Shown here in pieces: positions 6,855 through 13,527 of a stretch of 13,527 bases of DNA. Origin of the DNA: Bacteroidota bacterium (lineage in GTDB: Bacteria; Bacteroidota; Bacteroidia; J057); NCBI GenBank assembly GCA_004292985.1, contig RDXT01000825.1, positions 1 through 13,527 on the forward strand. Reading direction: 5' to 3'. The notes below the pieces were generated by a model. The model saw only the letters and a program-made list of their open reading frames with translations, did no database searches and was not told where the DNA came from. Within the stretch, counting starts at the first letter, position 1, and the number at the start of each line of letters is the position of its first letter. Position numbers and translations under genes: made by a program.

Positions 6855-7975
6855 GATACAAAAATGAGGTCTTTGTCAGCCGTGTAACTGTTGCGCATCA
6901 GGTGGCTGACAAAGTTGAGAGAGGAAAAAAAATGAACAAATCCGGGGCGGGGCTTACCCAGAATAATGGTGGTAATCTCTTTATGTTCAGCCACTTCCAT
7001 AATCGCGGCAGAAACGCTGCTGTGCTTCACGCGGATCAGTTCCGCCCCCAGTTCGGTCGCCAGTTTGAAGTTGTTGATCAGGTGGCGCTGTTTTCCGAGG
7101 GCAATTTTTTCCGGGCTTTCCGGGGGCGTCTCCACGTAGAGCACATACCATTTGCAGGCATAATACTGGGCCAGGCGGGAGCTTTTCCGGAGGACCGTGC
7201 GGGCGTGTTTTTCGTTGCTGCTGATGCAGGCCAGAAATCGCTCGTGGCGGAGGGCGGTCTCCTTGGGAACCTCCGTTTCTACCTGCCGTCCGACCTGGGA
7301 GGCTACCGTTTTGAGGGCCATTTCGCGCAATTGCAGCAAATGCTCGGGCTTGAAAAAGTTCTTCAGGGCCGTTTCTACTTTTTCCTGTGCATATACCTTG
7401 CCCTCTTTGAGGCGGGCAATCAGTTCGGAAGCCGTCAGGTCTATGTTCACCACTTCATCTGCCTGCGCAATGATCAGGTCGGGCACGCGCTCCTGCACTT
7501 CGATGCCGGTGATTTTTTTCACCTCTTCATTCAGGCTCTCGATGTGCTGGATATTGACTGCCGTAATGACATTGATCCCGGCATCGAGGAGGTCGCGAAC
7601 GTCCTGCCAGCGTTTTTCATTCTGACTGCCTTCAATGTTGGTATGGGCAAGTTCATCCACAACCACCAGTTCCGGACGGATGCGCAAAATCGCCGCCAGG
7701 TCCATTTCTTCCAGCTCTTTGCCTTTGTAAAACAGCTTGCGGCGGGGAATAAGGGGAAGCCCACGGAGCTGGGCCTCGGTTTCGGTCCGTCCGTGGGTTT
7801 CCACATATCCGATCTTTACATCCACCCCATTTTTCACAAGGGCCTGCGCCTCCTGCAACATGCGATAGGTTTTCCCAACCCCCGCACTCATGCCGATGTA
7901 AATCTTGCATTTACCCCTGCGGGATTTCCGGATCAGGTCCAGAAAATGTGCGACGTGCTGGGTTTTGTCTTCCAT
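6851..7975 (-). CDS. kdpD: Stand-alone KdpD N-terminal sensor (KdpD domain plus USP domain), no kinase domain
   Basis: The 374 residues correspond to the cytoplasmic N-terminal part of E. coli KdpD (about 894 residues). The KdpD domain has Walker A GMSAGVGKT (28-36), the VETHGR block (58-63) and Walker B-like VVVDELAHTN (104-113). It continues with INVITAVNIQHIESLN and the LKEGKVYAQEKVETALKNFF...LREMALK segment (189-222). A universal-stress-protein-like domain follows (about 245-374). The four membrane helices, GAF and histidine kinase parts of full KdpD are absent. The gene ends in an ATGA overlap with a separate histidine kinase, so this looks like a natural split rather than a truncation. 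In E. coli the N-terminal domain modulates the kinase/phosphatase balance in response to K+ and ATP, and in some Gram-positive KdpD proteins the USP domain binds c-di-AMP. Neither property is shown here. It starts 5 bases after the porin stop. Confidence 0.9.
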   Translation of the reverse strand: MEDKTQHVAHFLDLIRKSRRGKCKIYIGMSAGVGKTYRMLQEAQALVKNGVDVKIGYVETHGRTETEAQLRGLPLIPRRKLFYKGKELEEMDLAAILRIRPELVVVDELAHTNIEGSQNEKRWQDVRDLLDAGINVITAVNIQHIESLNEEVKKITGIEVQERVPDLIIAQADEVVNIDLTASELIARLKEGKVYAQEKVETALKNFFKPEHLLQLREMALKTVASQVGRQVETEVPKETALRHERFLACISSNEKHARTVLRKSSRLAQYYACKWYVLYVETPPESPEKIALGKQRHLINNFKLATELGAELIRVKHSSVSAAIMEVAEHKEITTIILGKPRPGFVHFFSSLNFVSHLMRNSYTADKDLIFVS

Positions 7976-7980
7976 CGAGG

Positions 7981-9060
7981 TCAGAATGAAACGGCGAGAG
8001 AGGTAGTAAAAAAGGCATTAGTGGTAGCTGGATCGCCCTTGCGGACAAACACGGCGTCTTTGCTGCTGTATCCGCGCCCTTCGATCCGCCAGACTGCCTG
8101 TGGGTGAAAAAGATAGTCGAGACCCAGGGTATAGCTGAAGGTTTGAAACCCATTGGGCGTACCGGAGGCGATAATCACGCCCGCATCGTCACGGTAATAT
8201 TCTCCCCGCAGGTTCAGGGCCAGTTTGTCGCCGGGGGTAAGCCGCAGCATGACCACAGGGGTGTACCAGAGGTTGTAGGCATCCGCTCCACGGGCCTGCT
8301 GCTCCGCGCCGATGTCAAACCCTACGGTCGCGGCAAGGCTGGGCGCAAGCTGAAAAATGCCATAAAAATTGTGAAAATACCGCATCTGGCGCAGGCTGTC
8401 GGGCTTGTCGTTGCCGATAAAGGTGCTGCTGTTCAGGGTAATAGCGCCATTGGGCTTAAAGGTAACCTGGGTACCGAAGGCCGGAGTCTGGTTACCCTCT
8501 ACCCGCCGGATCCGCTGCCAGCCATTGAGCAATAGGCCGCTGAGGAACCATTTGCCCGTATTTGAAGTCCAGGAGAGTTTGGCCCCGCTTTCAAAATAGG
8601 GCGAGTTGTCGGCCATCATGCTGCGGGTGAGGTTCCAGCAGTCCTTGCCAATGGCGCTCTCAAAGCCGATGTGGGAAGGAAAAATCCCTGCTTCGACCCA
8701 GAGTTCCTGCTTTTCTGACAATTTTGCACCGGCATAGGCTTCAAATACGTTTTTCAGCACGCCCGGCTCAGCAGCGAGGTTGGCATTGGCGTAGTCGCCC
8801 ACCATCAGCGAGAGGCGTGCGCGGACACGGGAGGCATCATAGCTTGTGCGGATCAGACCCAGGTTGAGGCCCAGTTCGTTGTGGCGATTGTGGGAATAGA
8901 CAAAAGACGGGCGGCTATGATCCGCAGGACGGCTCGTATCGAACCCATAATAGGCCTCCACATAGCCATTTACGCTCAGTTTGGCGGGGGTATCTGCTTC
9001 CTGAGCCAGGGTAAAGGACAGCAGAGAGGTCAACATCAGCAACAAAAGAATCTTTTTCAT
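7981..9060 (-). CDS. Outer-membrane porin-like beta-barrel encoded within the kdp operon (BBP2-like)
   Basis: This 359-residue protein has a clear signal peptide (MKKILLLLMLTSLLSFTLA, cleavage before QE) and ends in Phe (LAVSF), the usual C-terminal residue of outer-membrane barrels. The mature part opens with VNGYVEAYYGFD and has many amphipathic strands ending in Tyr, Trp or Phe. Examples are VFEAYAGAKL, ELWVEAGIFPSHIGFE, LALNLRGEYYRDD and FSYTLGLDYLF. This resembles the BBP2 family of putative porins found in Bacteroidota. It lies 18 bases after kdpC and 5 bases before kdpD, in the same direction, so it is almost certainly co-transcribed with the pump. I infer that it opens a route for K+ or other small ions across the outer membrane when K+ is scarce. 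Selectivity cannot be read from the sequence. Confidence 0.8.
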   Translation of the reverse strand: MKKILLLLMLTSLLSFTLAQEADTPAKLSVNGYVEAYYGFDTSRPADHSRPSFVYSHNRHNELGLNLGLIRTSYDASRVRARLSLMVGDYANANLAAEPGVLKNVFEAYAGAKLSEKQELWVEAGIFPSHIGFESAIGKDCWNLTRSMMADNSPYFESGAKLSWTSNTGKWFLSGLLLNGWQRIRRVEGNQTPAFGTQVTFKPNGAITLNSSTFIGNDKPDSLRQMRYFHNFYGIFQLAPSLAATVGFDIGAEQQARGADAYNLWYTPVVMLRLTPGDKLALNLRGEYYRDDAGVIIASGTPNGFQTFSYTLGLDYLFHPQAVWRIEGRGYSSKDAVFVRKGDPATTNAFFTTSLAVSF

Positions 9061-9078
9061 CTCAAGGGGGCGTTTGAG
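9061..9078 (-). repeat. Short inverted repeat filling the kdpC-porin gap
   Basis: The whole 18-base gap between the kdpC stop and the porin ATG is CTCAA-ACGCCCCC-TTGAG on the minus strand, a perfect 5-bp inverted repeat around an 8-base loop. In RNA it could form a weak hairpin directly against the porin start codon. It is too short and lacks the U-tract of a terminator. It may tune porin translation or be chance. Confidence 0.3.
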
Positions 9079-9639
9079 TTAGTTAATCTGGTCTAATGCC
9101 AGGTTTAAGGTAAGCACATGTACCTTCTCAGGTCCAAATAGTCCCAGAAAAGGCGCTTCAATATGTTCTGAAATCAGCTTTTCTACAAGTTCCTGCGGAA
9201 TCTGCCGCACACGGGCAATGCGCGCCGCCTGTACACGTGCTGCCTGTGGCGAAATGTGCGGGTCGAGACCCGAACTGCTGGCCGTTACCAGGTCGGCAGG
9301 GATTTCAGAACGGCTCACACCGGGATTGTGCACCAGAAAAGAGTCTATCCGGGCTTCCACTACCGCAAGATAGTCGGGGTTGGAAGGGCCTTTGTTGCTC
9401 CCTGCCGAACCTGCGGCATTGTACGAAACTGCGGAGGGACGGCTATAAAAATACCGGTCTGCCGTAAATGACTGACCGATATGCGTATAGTAGCTGCGGT
9501 CGCCCGCATAGGTTATGAAGCCCTTGCCCTGGTTGGGAGCCAGTTGGGCTGCGCCCCAGATCAGCAGAGGGTAAATGACCGAAAAAAAGATCAGCAAAAT
9601 GGCCGTAAGGCGAAGTGCGGGAAGGATATGCGATTTCAT
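9079..9639 (-). CDS. kdpC: K+-transporting ATPase subunit KdpC
   Basis: 186 residues, against about 190 in E. coli. One N-terminal transmembrane helix (about 10-31) anchors a large extracytoplasmic domain. Family motifs are FTADRYFYSRPSA (58-70), SNKGPSNPDY (81-90) and PADLVTASSSGLDPHIS (114-130), followed by the helix PQAARVQAARIARVR. KdpC is an essential accessory subunit of the KdpFABC pump. It is thought to stabilise the complex and promote nucleotide or K+ handling, though its exact role is debated. The gene starts 11 bases after the kdpB stop and is followed by the porin gene. No key block is missing. Confidence 0.96.
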   Translation of the reverse strand: MKSHILPALRLTAILLIFFSVIYPLLIWGAAQLAPNQGKGFITYAGDRSYYTHIGQSFTADRYFYSRPSAVSYNAAGSAGSNKGPSNPDYLAVVEARIDSFLVHNPGVSRSEIPADLVTASSSGLDPHISPQAARVQAARIARVRQIPQELVEKLISEHIEAPFLGLFGPEKVHVLTLNLALDQIN

Positions 9640-9650
9640 ATACAGAGCAA

Positions 9651-11690
9651 TTAAGCGAATACGGAAAGTAAGAGGTCAATGAGTTTAATGCCGACAAAAG
9701 GCACGACCAGACCGCCGAGGCCATAGATCAGCAGGTTGCGGCGAAGCAGGGCCGAAGCGCCGATCGGCTTGTAGGCCACCCCGCGCAGGGCCAGCGGAAT
9801 CAGGAACAGAATAATCACCGCATTAAAAATCACCGCAGACAGAATGGCGCTCTCCGGGCTGCTTAACTGCATGATATTCAGGCGCTGCAGGGCCGGGATC
9901 GAGGTGATGAAAAGCGCGGGTACGATGGCAAAATATTTGGCCACGTCATTGGCGATGGAGAAGGTGGTAAGCGCGCCACGGGTCATCAGCAACTGCTTGC
10001 CGATCTCCACAATCTCGATCAGCTTGGTCGGGTCATTGTCGAGGTCCACCATGTTGCCGGCCTCTTTGGCGGCCTGGGTACCGCTGTTCATGGCTACGCC
10101 GACATCTGCCTGGGCCAGGGCAGGCGCATCGTTCGTACCATCGCCCATCATCGCGACGAGTTTGCCGCCGCTTTGCTCCTGGCGAATATAGGCCAGTTTG
10201 TCCTCCGGTTTGGCTTCGGCGATGTAGTCCTCCACGCCTGCTTTTCCGGCTATGTATTTGGCTGTGAGGGGATTATCTCCCGTAACCATCACCGTTTTTA
10301 CGCCCATTTTGCGCAGGCGGTCAAATCGCTCCCGGATACCTTCTTTGATAATGTCCTGCAATTCAATCACACCAAGTACCGCTTCATTTTCGCAGACAAC
10401 CAGTGGAGTACCCCCGTTGCTGGAGATCGCATCTACTTGTGCGCTGACTTCGGCCGGAAACACATTGCCCGCATCTGTCACTTTTTTCCGGATCGAATCC
10501 GAAGCGCCTTTGCGGATCCGCCGCTCATCGGACAGGTCGATGCCGCTGCTGCGGGTCTCGGCGGTAAACTTGATCCGGCGTGTATGGCTCAGATCGAAGC
10601 CTGCAGGCAATGCGATACCCAGGGTCTGGGCCAGTTCGACCACCGATTTACCTTCAGGGGTATCATCGGCCAGCGAAGAAAGCAGACAGGCGAGGATGAA
10701 TCGTGATTCTTCCACGCCCGGTGCCGGATAAAAGTGGGTCGCGCGGCGGTTGCCGATGGTAATGGTCCCGGTTTTGTCGAGCAAAAGGGTGTCGAGGTCG
10801 CCTGCTGTTTCGACAGCGCGGCCCGACTTGGTGATCACGTGGGCCTGCAAGGCACGATCCATCCCCGCAATGCCGATGGCCGAAAGCAGACCGCCGATGG
10901 TCGTCGGGATCAGACACACAAACAGCGAGATAAAGGCCGCAATGGAAATGGGGGTATTCGAATAATCGCCAAAGGGCTTCAGGGTTACGCAAACGATAAT
11001 AAAAATCAGCGTAAATCCGGCCAGCAAAATGGTCAGTGCGATTTCGTTGGGGGTCTTCTGGCGGTTGGCGCCCTCGACGAGTGCGATCATTTTATCCAGA
11101 AAACTCTCTCCGGGCTGGGCAGTAACCTGTACTTTGATCTGGTCAGACAGCACTTTTGTCCCGCCCGTAACGCTCGATTTGTCGCCACCCGCTTCGCGGA
11201 TCACAGGCGCACTTTCACCCGTAATCGCACTTTCGTCAATGGTCGCGATCCCTTCGATGATTTCACCATCGGTCGGAATCGTATCTCCCGCCTCGCAGAC
11301 AAACACATCTCCTTTTTGCAAACGCGAGGAAGAAGTCAGCACAATCTGCTCATGTACAAGGACTTTGGCGGGGGTGTCCTCACGGGTTTTGCGCAGGCTG
11401 TCGGCCTGGGCCTTGCCTCTCGCTTCGGCAATGGCCTCGGCAAAGTTGGCAAAGAGCAGGGTCAGAAACAGCAGCAGGAAGATGGCAAAATTGTAGCCGA
11501 GGCTGCCCTGGCTGCTATCTCCGAAGAGAATCGCGCCGCAAACCACCAGCATGATGGCTGTGCCTATTTCGACCGTAAACATCACCGGATTGCGAAACAT
11601 CAGCACCGGATTCAGTTTGAGAAAGGAATGTTTCAAGGCTTCGAGCACAAGCTCCCGCTGAAACAAGCGTGTATTTGATGAACGGCTCAT
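9651..11690 (-). CDS. kdpB: K+-transporting P-type ATPase catalytic subunit KdpB
   Basis: 679 residues (E. coli 682), a type IA P-type ATPase that powers K+ uptake through KdpA. The phosphorylated aspartate is Asp305 in DKTGTITIG. The actuator loop TGES is at 157-160, and the hinge motif GDGTNDAPALAQ starts near 516. Membrane segments flank these domains, including FISLFVCLIPTTIGGLLSAIG with the conserved Pro region. In E. coli the serine of TGES (Ser162, here Ser160) can be phosphorylated to switch the pump off at high K+. The residue is conserved, so the same control is possible. The gene starts 12 bases after the kdpA stop and ends 11 bases before kdpC. All catalytic elements are intact. 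Confidence 0.98.
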   Translation of the reverse strand: MSRSSNTRLFQRELVLEALKHSFLKLNPVLMFRNPVMFTVEIGTAIMLVVCGAILFGDSSQGSLGYNFAIFLLLFLTLLFANFAEAIAEARGKAQADSLRKTREDTPAKVLVHEQIVLTSSSRLQKGDVFVCEAGDTIPTDGEIIEGIATIDESAITGESAPVIREAGGDKSSVTGGTKVLSDQIKVQVTAQPGESFLDKMIALVEGANRQKTPNEIALTILLAGFTLIFIIVCVTLKPFGDYSNTPISIAAFISLFVCLIPTTIGGLLSAIGIAGMDRALQAHVITKSGRAVETAGDLDTLLLDKTGTITIGNRRATHFYPAPGVEESRFILACLLSSLADDTPEGKSVVELAQTLGIALPAGFDLSHTRRIKFTAETRSSGIDLSDERRIRKGASDSIRKKVTDAGNVFPAEVSAQVDAISSNGGTPLVVCENEAVLGVIELQDIIKEGIRERFDRLRKMGVKTVMVTGDNPLTAKYIAGKAGVEDYIAEAKPEDKLAYIRQEQSGGKLVAMMGDGTNDAPALAQADVGVAMNSGTQAAKEAGNMVDLDNDPTKLIEIVEIGKQLLMTRGALTTFSIANDVAKYFAIVPALFITSIPALQRLNIMQLSSPESAILSAVIFNAVIILFLIPLALRGVAYKPIGASALLRRNLLIYGLGGLVVPFVGIKLIDLLLSVFA

Positions 11691-11702
11691 GGATTTGGTT
11701 GG

Positions 11703-13397
11703 TTAATACAGGGAAAAATATTCAGCCAGCGGGCCGAGGGTGAGGGCAGGGAAAAAGGACAGGGCCGCCAAAATCACGATGACTGCCAAAATCATGAATC
11801 CGAAGGTGCTCGTATCTATGCGGAGGGTGCCGTTGCTTTCGGGAATGTATTTTTTGGAAGCCAGCAGGCCTGCAATGGCGATCGGTCCGATGATCGGCAG
11901 GTAGCGCGACAAGATCAGGACAATGCCTGTACTGATGTTCCACCAGGGATTGTTGTCGCCCAGGCCTTCGAAACCGCTGCCGTTGTTGGCGGAGGCTGAA
12001 GTGTATTCATACAGGACTTCGCTAAACCCATGAAAACCAGGGTTATTGAGCCAGGGAAGCGAAGGATCTGCATATAACTGGTAAGCTGCCAGAGCCGTGC
12101 CTGCAAGAATCAGCAGGGGGTGAATCAGCGCGACAATCAATGCGATTTTCATCTCGCGGGCCTCCACTTTTTTGCCCAGCAGTTCCGGCGTACGACCCAC
12201 CATCAGCCCGCCGATAAAAACCGCCAGAATGATAAAAATATAGAAGTTGAGGATACCCACGCCGCAGCCTCCGTAAAAAGAGTTGGTCATCATGGCCAGC
12301 ATCTGCATTGCGCCGGAGATCGGCATGCTGCTGTCGTGCATACTGTTGACCGATCCGGTCGAGATCACGGTCGTCGCGATGCTCCAGTAGCCAGCGGCTG
12401 CCGGGCCGAATCGAACTTCCTTGCCTTCCATAGCGCCCGTCGGCTGCGAAACCTCCATCCCGGCGATGGCAGGGCTGCCTCCGATTTCACTCCAGACCGT
12501 CGGGAGGGTCAGCAGCACAAACCCCACCGTCATCACCCCAAAGATCATCCAGCAGATGCGCGGACGCCTGAGGTAAAAACCCATGGCAAATATCATCGCG
12601 AAGGGAATCACCATCTGCGCGACCATCTCCACGATGTTGGTCACATAGCTGGGGCTTTCGAAAGGGTGCGCGGAGTTGGCTCCAAAAAAGCCGCCGCCAT
12701 TGGTTCCTATGTGCTTGATCGCCACAAAGGCCGCAACAGGCCCCCGCGAGACCTGCACCGTGTCCCCTTGCAGGGTGGTGATCGTGTCTTTGCCTTCAAA
12801 GGTCATCGGCGAGCCGCTCCACAGCAGCAGCAAGGCCATTACGATGGACAAGGGCAGCAAAATACGCGTGCAGTTTTTGAGGAAATAATCGTAAAAGTTG
12901 CCCAGCTGATCACTTTGTCTTTCGCGCATGGCATTAAACAGCACAGCGGCAGCGGCCATGCCGATCCCGGCGGAGACAAACTGAAGAAACATCAGGGTCA
13001 GTTGCCCCAGATACGAGAGGCCCGATTCACCCGAATAGTGCTGGAGGTTACAGTTGACGATAAACGAAATGGACGTATTAAAGGCCAGATCGGGAGTCAT
13101 CGAGGGGTTGGCATCGGGATTAAGCGGCAGCCAGCCCTGGTTCATCAGCACACACATCGTCAGGAAAAACCAGACAAAGTTGATCGTCAGCAGGGTTTTA
13201 AGGTGCTCCTGCCAGCTCATGTCGCGCTGCGCGTCTATGCCCGAAAGCCTGAAAAACAGCTTTTCGAGCGGCGCGAACAGGCGGTCGGTGAGGGTTTTTT
13301 CACCCGCATACACACGGGCGATGTAGCGGCCCAGTGGCCAGGCGGCCAGCAGGGTCAGCCCAAACATGAGGATAATACCCGCAATTTCTGCGTACAT
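11703..13397 (-). CDS. kdpA: K+-transporting ATPase K+-binding channel-like subunit KdpA
   Basis: 564 residues (E. coli 557) with about ten membrane helices and the four pore-loop repeats of the K+-channel-like superfamily. Loop 1 is NTSISFIVNCNLQHYSGE (107-124). Loop 2 is GTNGGGFFGANSAHP (231-245). Loop 3 is ATTVISTGSVNSMHDS (341-356). Loop 4 is SASANNGSGFEG (467-478). KdpA selects K+ and passes it through an inter-subunit tunnel to KdpB. The loop glycines (234, 348, 473) are present. Loop 1 has Val114, Cys116 and Leu118 where E. coli has Thr, Thr and Trp (TNTNWQ). Gln119, matching E. coli Gln116 known to affect affinity, is kept. The gene lies 11 bases after kdpF. Confidence 0.98.
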   Translation of the reverse strand: MYAEIAGIILMFGLTLLAAWPLGRYIARVYAGEKTLTDRLFAPLEKLFFRLSGIDAQRDMSWQEHLKTLLTINFVWFFLTMCVLMNQGWLPLNPDANPSMTPDLAFNTSISFIVNCNLQHYSGESGLSYLGQLTLMFLQFVSAGIGMAAAAVLFNAMRERQSDQLGNFYDYFLKNCTRILLPLSIVMALLLLWSGSPMTFEGKDTITTLQGDTVQVSRGPVAAFVAIKHIGTNGGGFFGANSAHPFESPSYVTNIVEMVAQMVIPFAMIFAMGFYLRRPRICWMIFGVMTVGFVLLTLPTVWSEIGGSPAIAGMEVSQPTGAMEGKEVRFGPAAAGYWSIATTVISTGSVNSMHDSSMPISGAMQMLAMMTNSFYGGCGVGILNFYIFIILAVFIGGLMVGRTPELLGKKVEAREMKIALIVALIHPLLILAGTALAAYQLYADPSLPWLNNPGFHGFSEVLYEYTSASANNGSGFEGLGDNNPWWNISTGIVLILSRYLPIIGPIAIAGLLASKKYIPESNGTLRIDTSTFGFMILAVIVILAALSFFPALTLGPLAEYFSLY

Positions 13398-13408
13398 GGT
13401 AAGAGGGG

Positions 13409-13486
13409 TTAAAATTTTTCAGGGTTTAGCAGCACATACACGAGGTAGCCGAAAACCAGCAGGGAAATGATGAGTAGGAGAATCAT
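13409..13486 (-). CDS. kdpF: KdpF, 25-residue membrane peptide of the Kdp pump
   Basis: On the minus strand an ATG at 13486 opens a 25-codon frame ending in TAA at 13411-13409. It encodes one hydrophobic helix (MILLLIISLLVFGYLVYVLLN) followed by the tail PEKF. The end GYLVYVLLNPEKF closely matches the end of E. coli KdpF (GYLVYALINAEAF). KdpF is a single-helix subunit that sits between KdpA and KdpB and stabilises the complex. The position, 11 bases ahead of kdpA in the same direction, is the canonical kdpFABC order. No Shine-Dalgarno sequence is visible. Automatic annotation often misses genes this short. Confidence 0.93.
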   Translation of the reverse strand: MILLLIISLLVFGYLVYVLLNPEKF

Positions 13487-13491
13487 AAGGG

Positions 13492-13527
13492 TCAGATGTT
13501 TTCGAAGAAGTCAATCGAGCGAAAGAA
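13492..13527 (-). CDS. Possible C-terminal end of an upstream gene, cut off by the right edge
   Basis: The minus strand is open from the right edge and ends at a TGA (13494-13492), five bases before the kdpF start. The eleven visible codons read FFRSIDFFENI. No promoter consensus is visible in the 41 bases upstream of kdpF. The kdp promoter therefore lies further out, or kdpF is co-transcribed with this possible upstream gene. Eleven codons are too few to establish a gene or family. The sequence does not look like the usual C-terminus of an OmpR-type KdpE regulator. Confidence 0.25.
   Translation of the reverse strand, partial: FFRSIDFFENI

Noticed and set aside
6851..7975. Reading the short KdpD as a pseudogene or frameshifted long kdpD
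   Set aside because: The downstream kinase has its own start in an ATGA overlap, its own membrane helices and a HAMP domain. It does not continue the DUF4118 or GAF parts, so this is a true two-gene arrangement.
6902..8107. 401-codon plus-strand frame opposite kdpD
   Set aside because: It is a shadow of kdpD and the porin end. It has no motif, and kdpD on the other strand is unmistakable.
12120..13412. 430-codon plus-strand frame opposite kdpA
   Set aside because: It is His/Arg/Gln-rich and motif-free, the typical antisense of a hydrophobic membrane protein gene. kdpA is certain.
1..13527. Mobile elements, CRISPR arrays, defence systems, tRNAs or riboswitches
   Set aside because: No transposase or integrase frames, spaced direct repeats, tRNA-like cloverleaf or conserved riboswitch core was seen on reading. 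All sizeable frames are accounted for by housekeeping and transport genes.

Overview
This window looks like ordinary chromosome from a member of the Bacteroidota. The evidence is a DUF6029-type outer-membrane protein, an OlsF-type fused aminolipid synthase, a free-standing KdpD sensor without a kinase half, a porin inside the kdp operon, start codons without clear Shine-Dalgarno sequences, and one good TTG-N18-TAnnTTTG promoter. The DNA is moderately GC-rich, which may fit a saprospirian- or cytophagian-type lineage, but the sequence does not settle this. No tRNA, rRNA, CRISPR array, insertion sequence or other mobile element was seen. Genes are tightly packed and no gap exceeds about 110 bases.

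Left part (1-1494): a DUF6029 outer-membrane beta-barrel gene on the minus strand. It is cut by the left edge and is transcribed away from the next gene from a Bacteroidota-type promoter at about 1412-1441.

Middle, plus strand (1495-5164): a 582-residue bifunctional acyltransferase of the OlsF type, probably making ornithine or glycine aminolipids. After a 107-base gap comes a compact four-gene run: a small two-helix membrane protein, a DUF423 membrane protein, the nicotinamide riboside transporter PnuC, and a NadR-like nicotinamide riboside kinase. The last three are joined by stop/start overlaps or sit close together. PnuC imports nicotinamide riboside and the kinase traps it as NMN for NAD synthesis.

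Right part, minus strand (5139-13486): a complete high-affinity K+ uptake operon read right to left. The order is kdpF (a 25-codon gene), kdpA, kdpB, kdpC, an outer-membrane porin, a stand-alone N-terminal KdpD sensor (KdpD plus USP domains), and a HAMP-PAS histidine kinase. The kinase starts inside the kdpD stop (ATGA overlap). The last 26 bases of the kinase gene overlap the end of the nicotinamide riboside kinase gene, tail to tail. KdpFABC is the ATP-driven pump. The porin may let K+ through the outer membrane. KdpD and the separate kinase together probably replace the single long KdpD of E. coli. No response regulator (KdpE) lies in the window.

I did not find a wholly unknown system. The most noteworthy points are the split KdpD/kinase pair, the porin built into the kdp operon, the substitutions in the first KdpA pore loop, and the fused aminolipid synthase.
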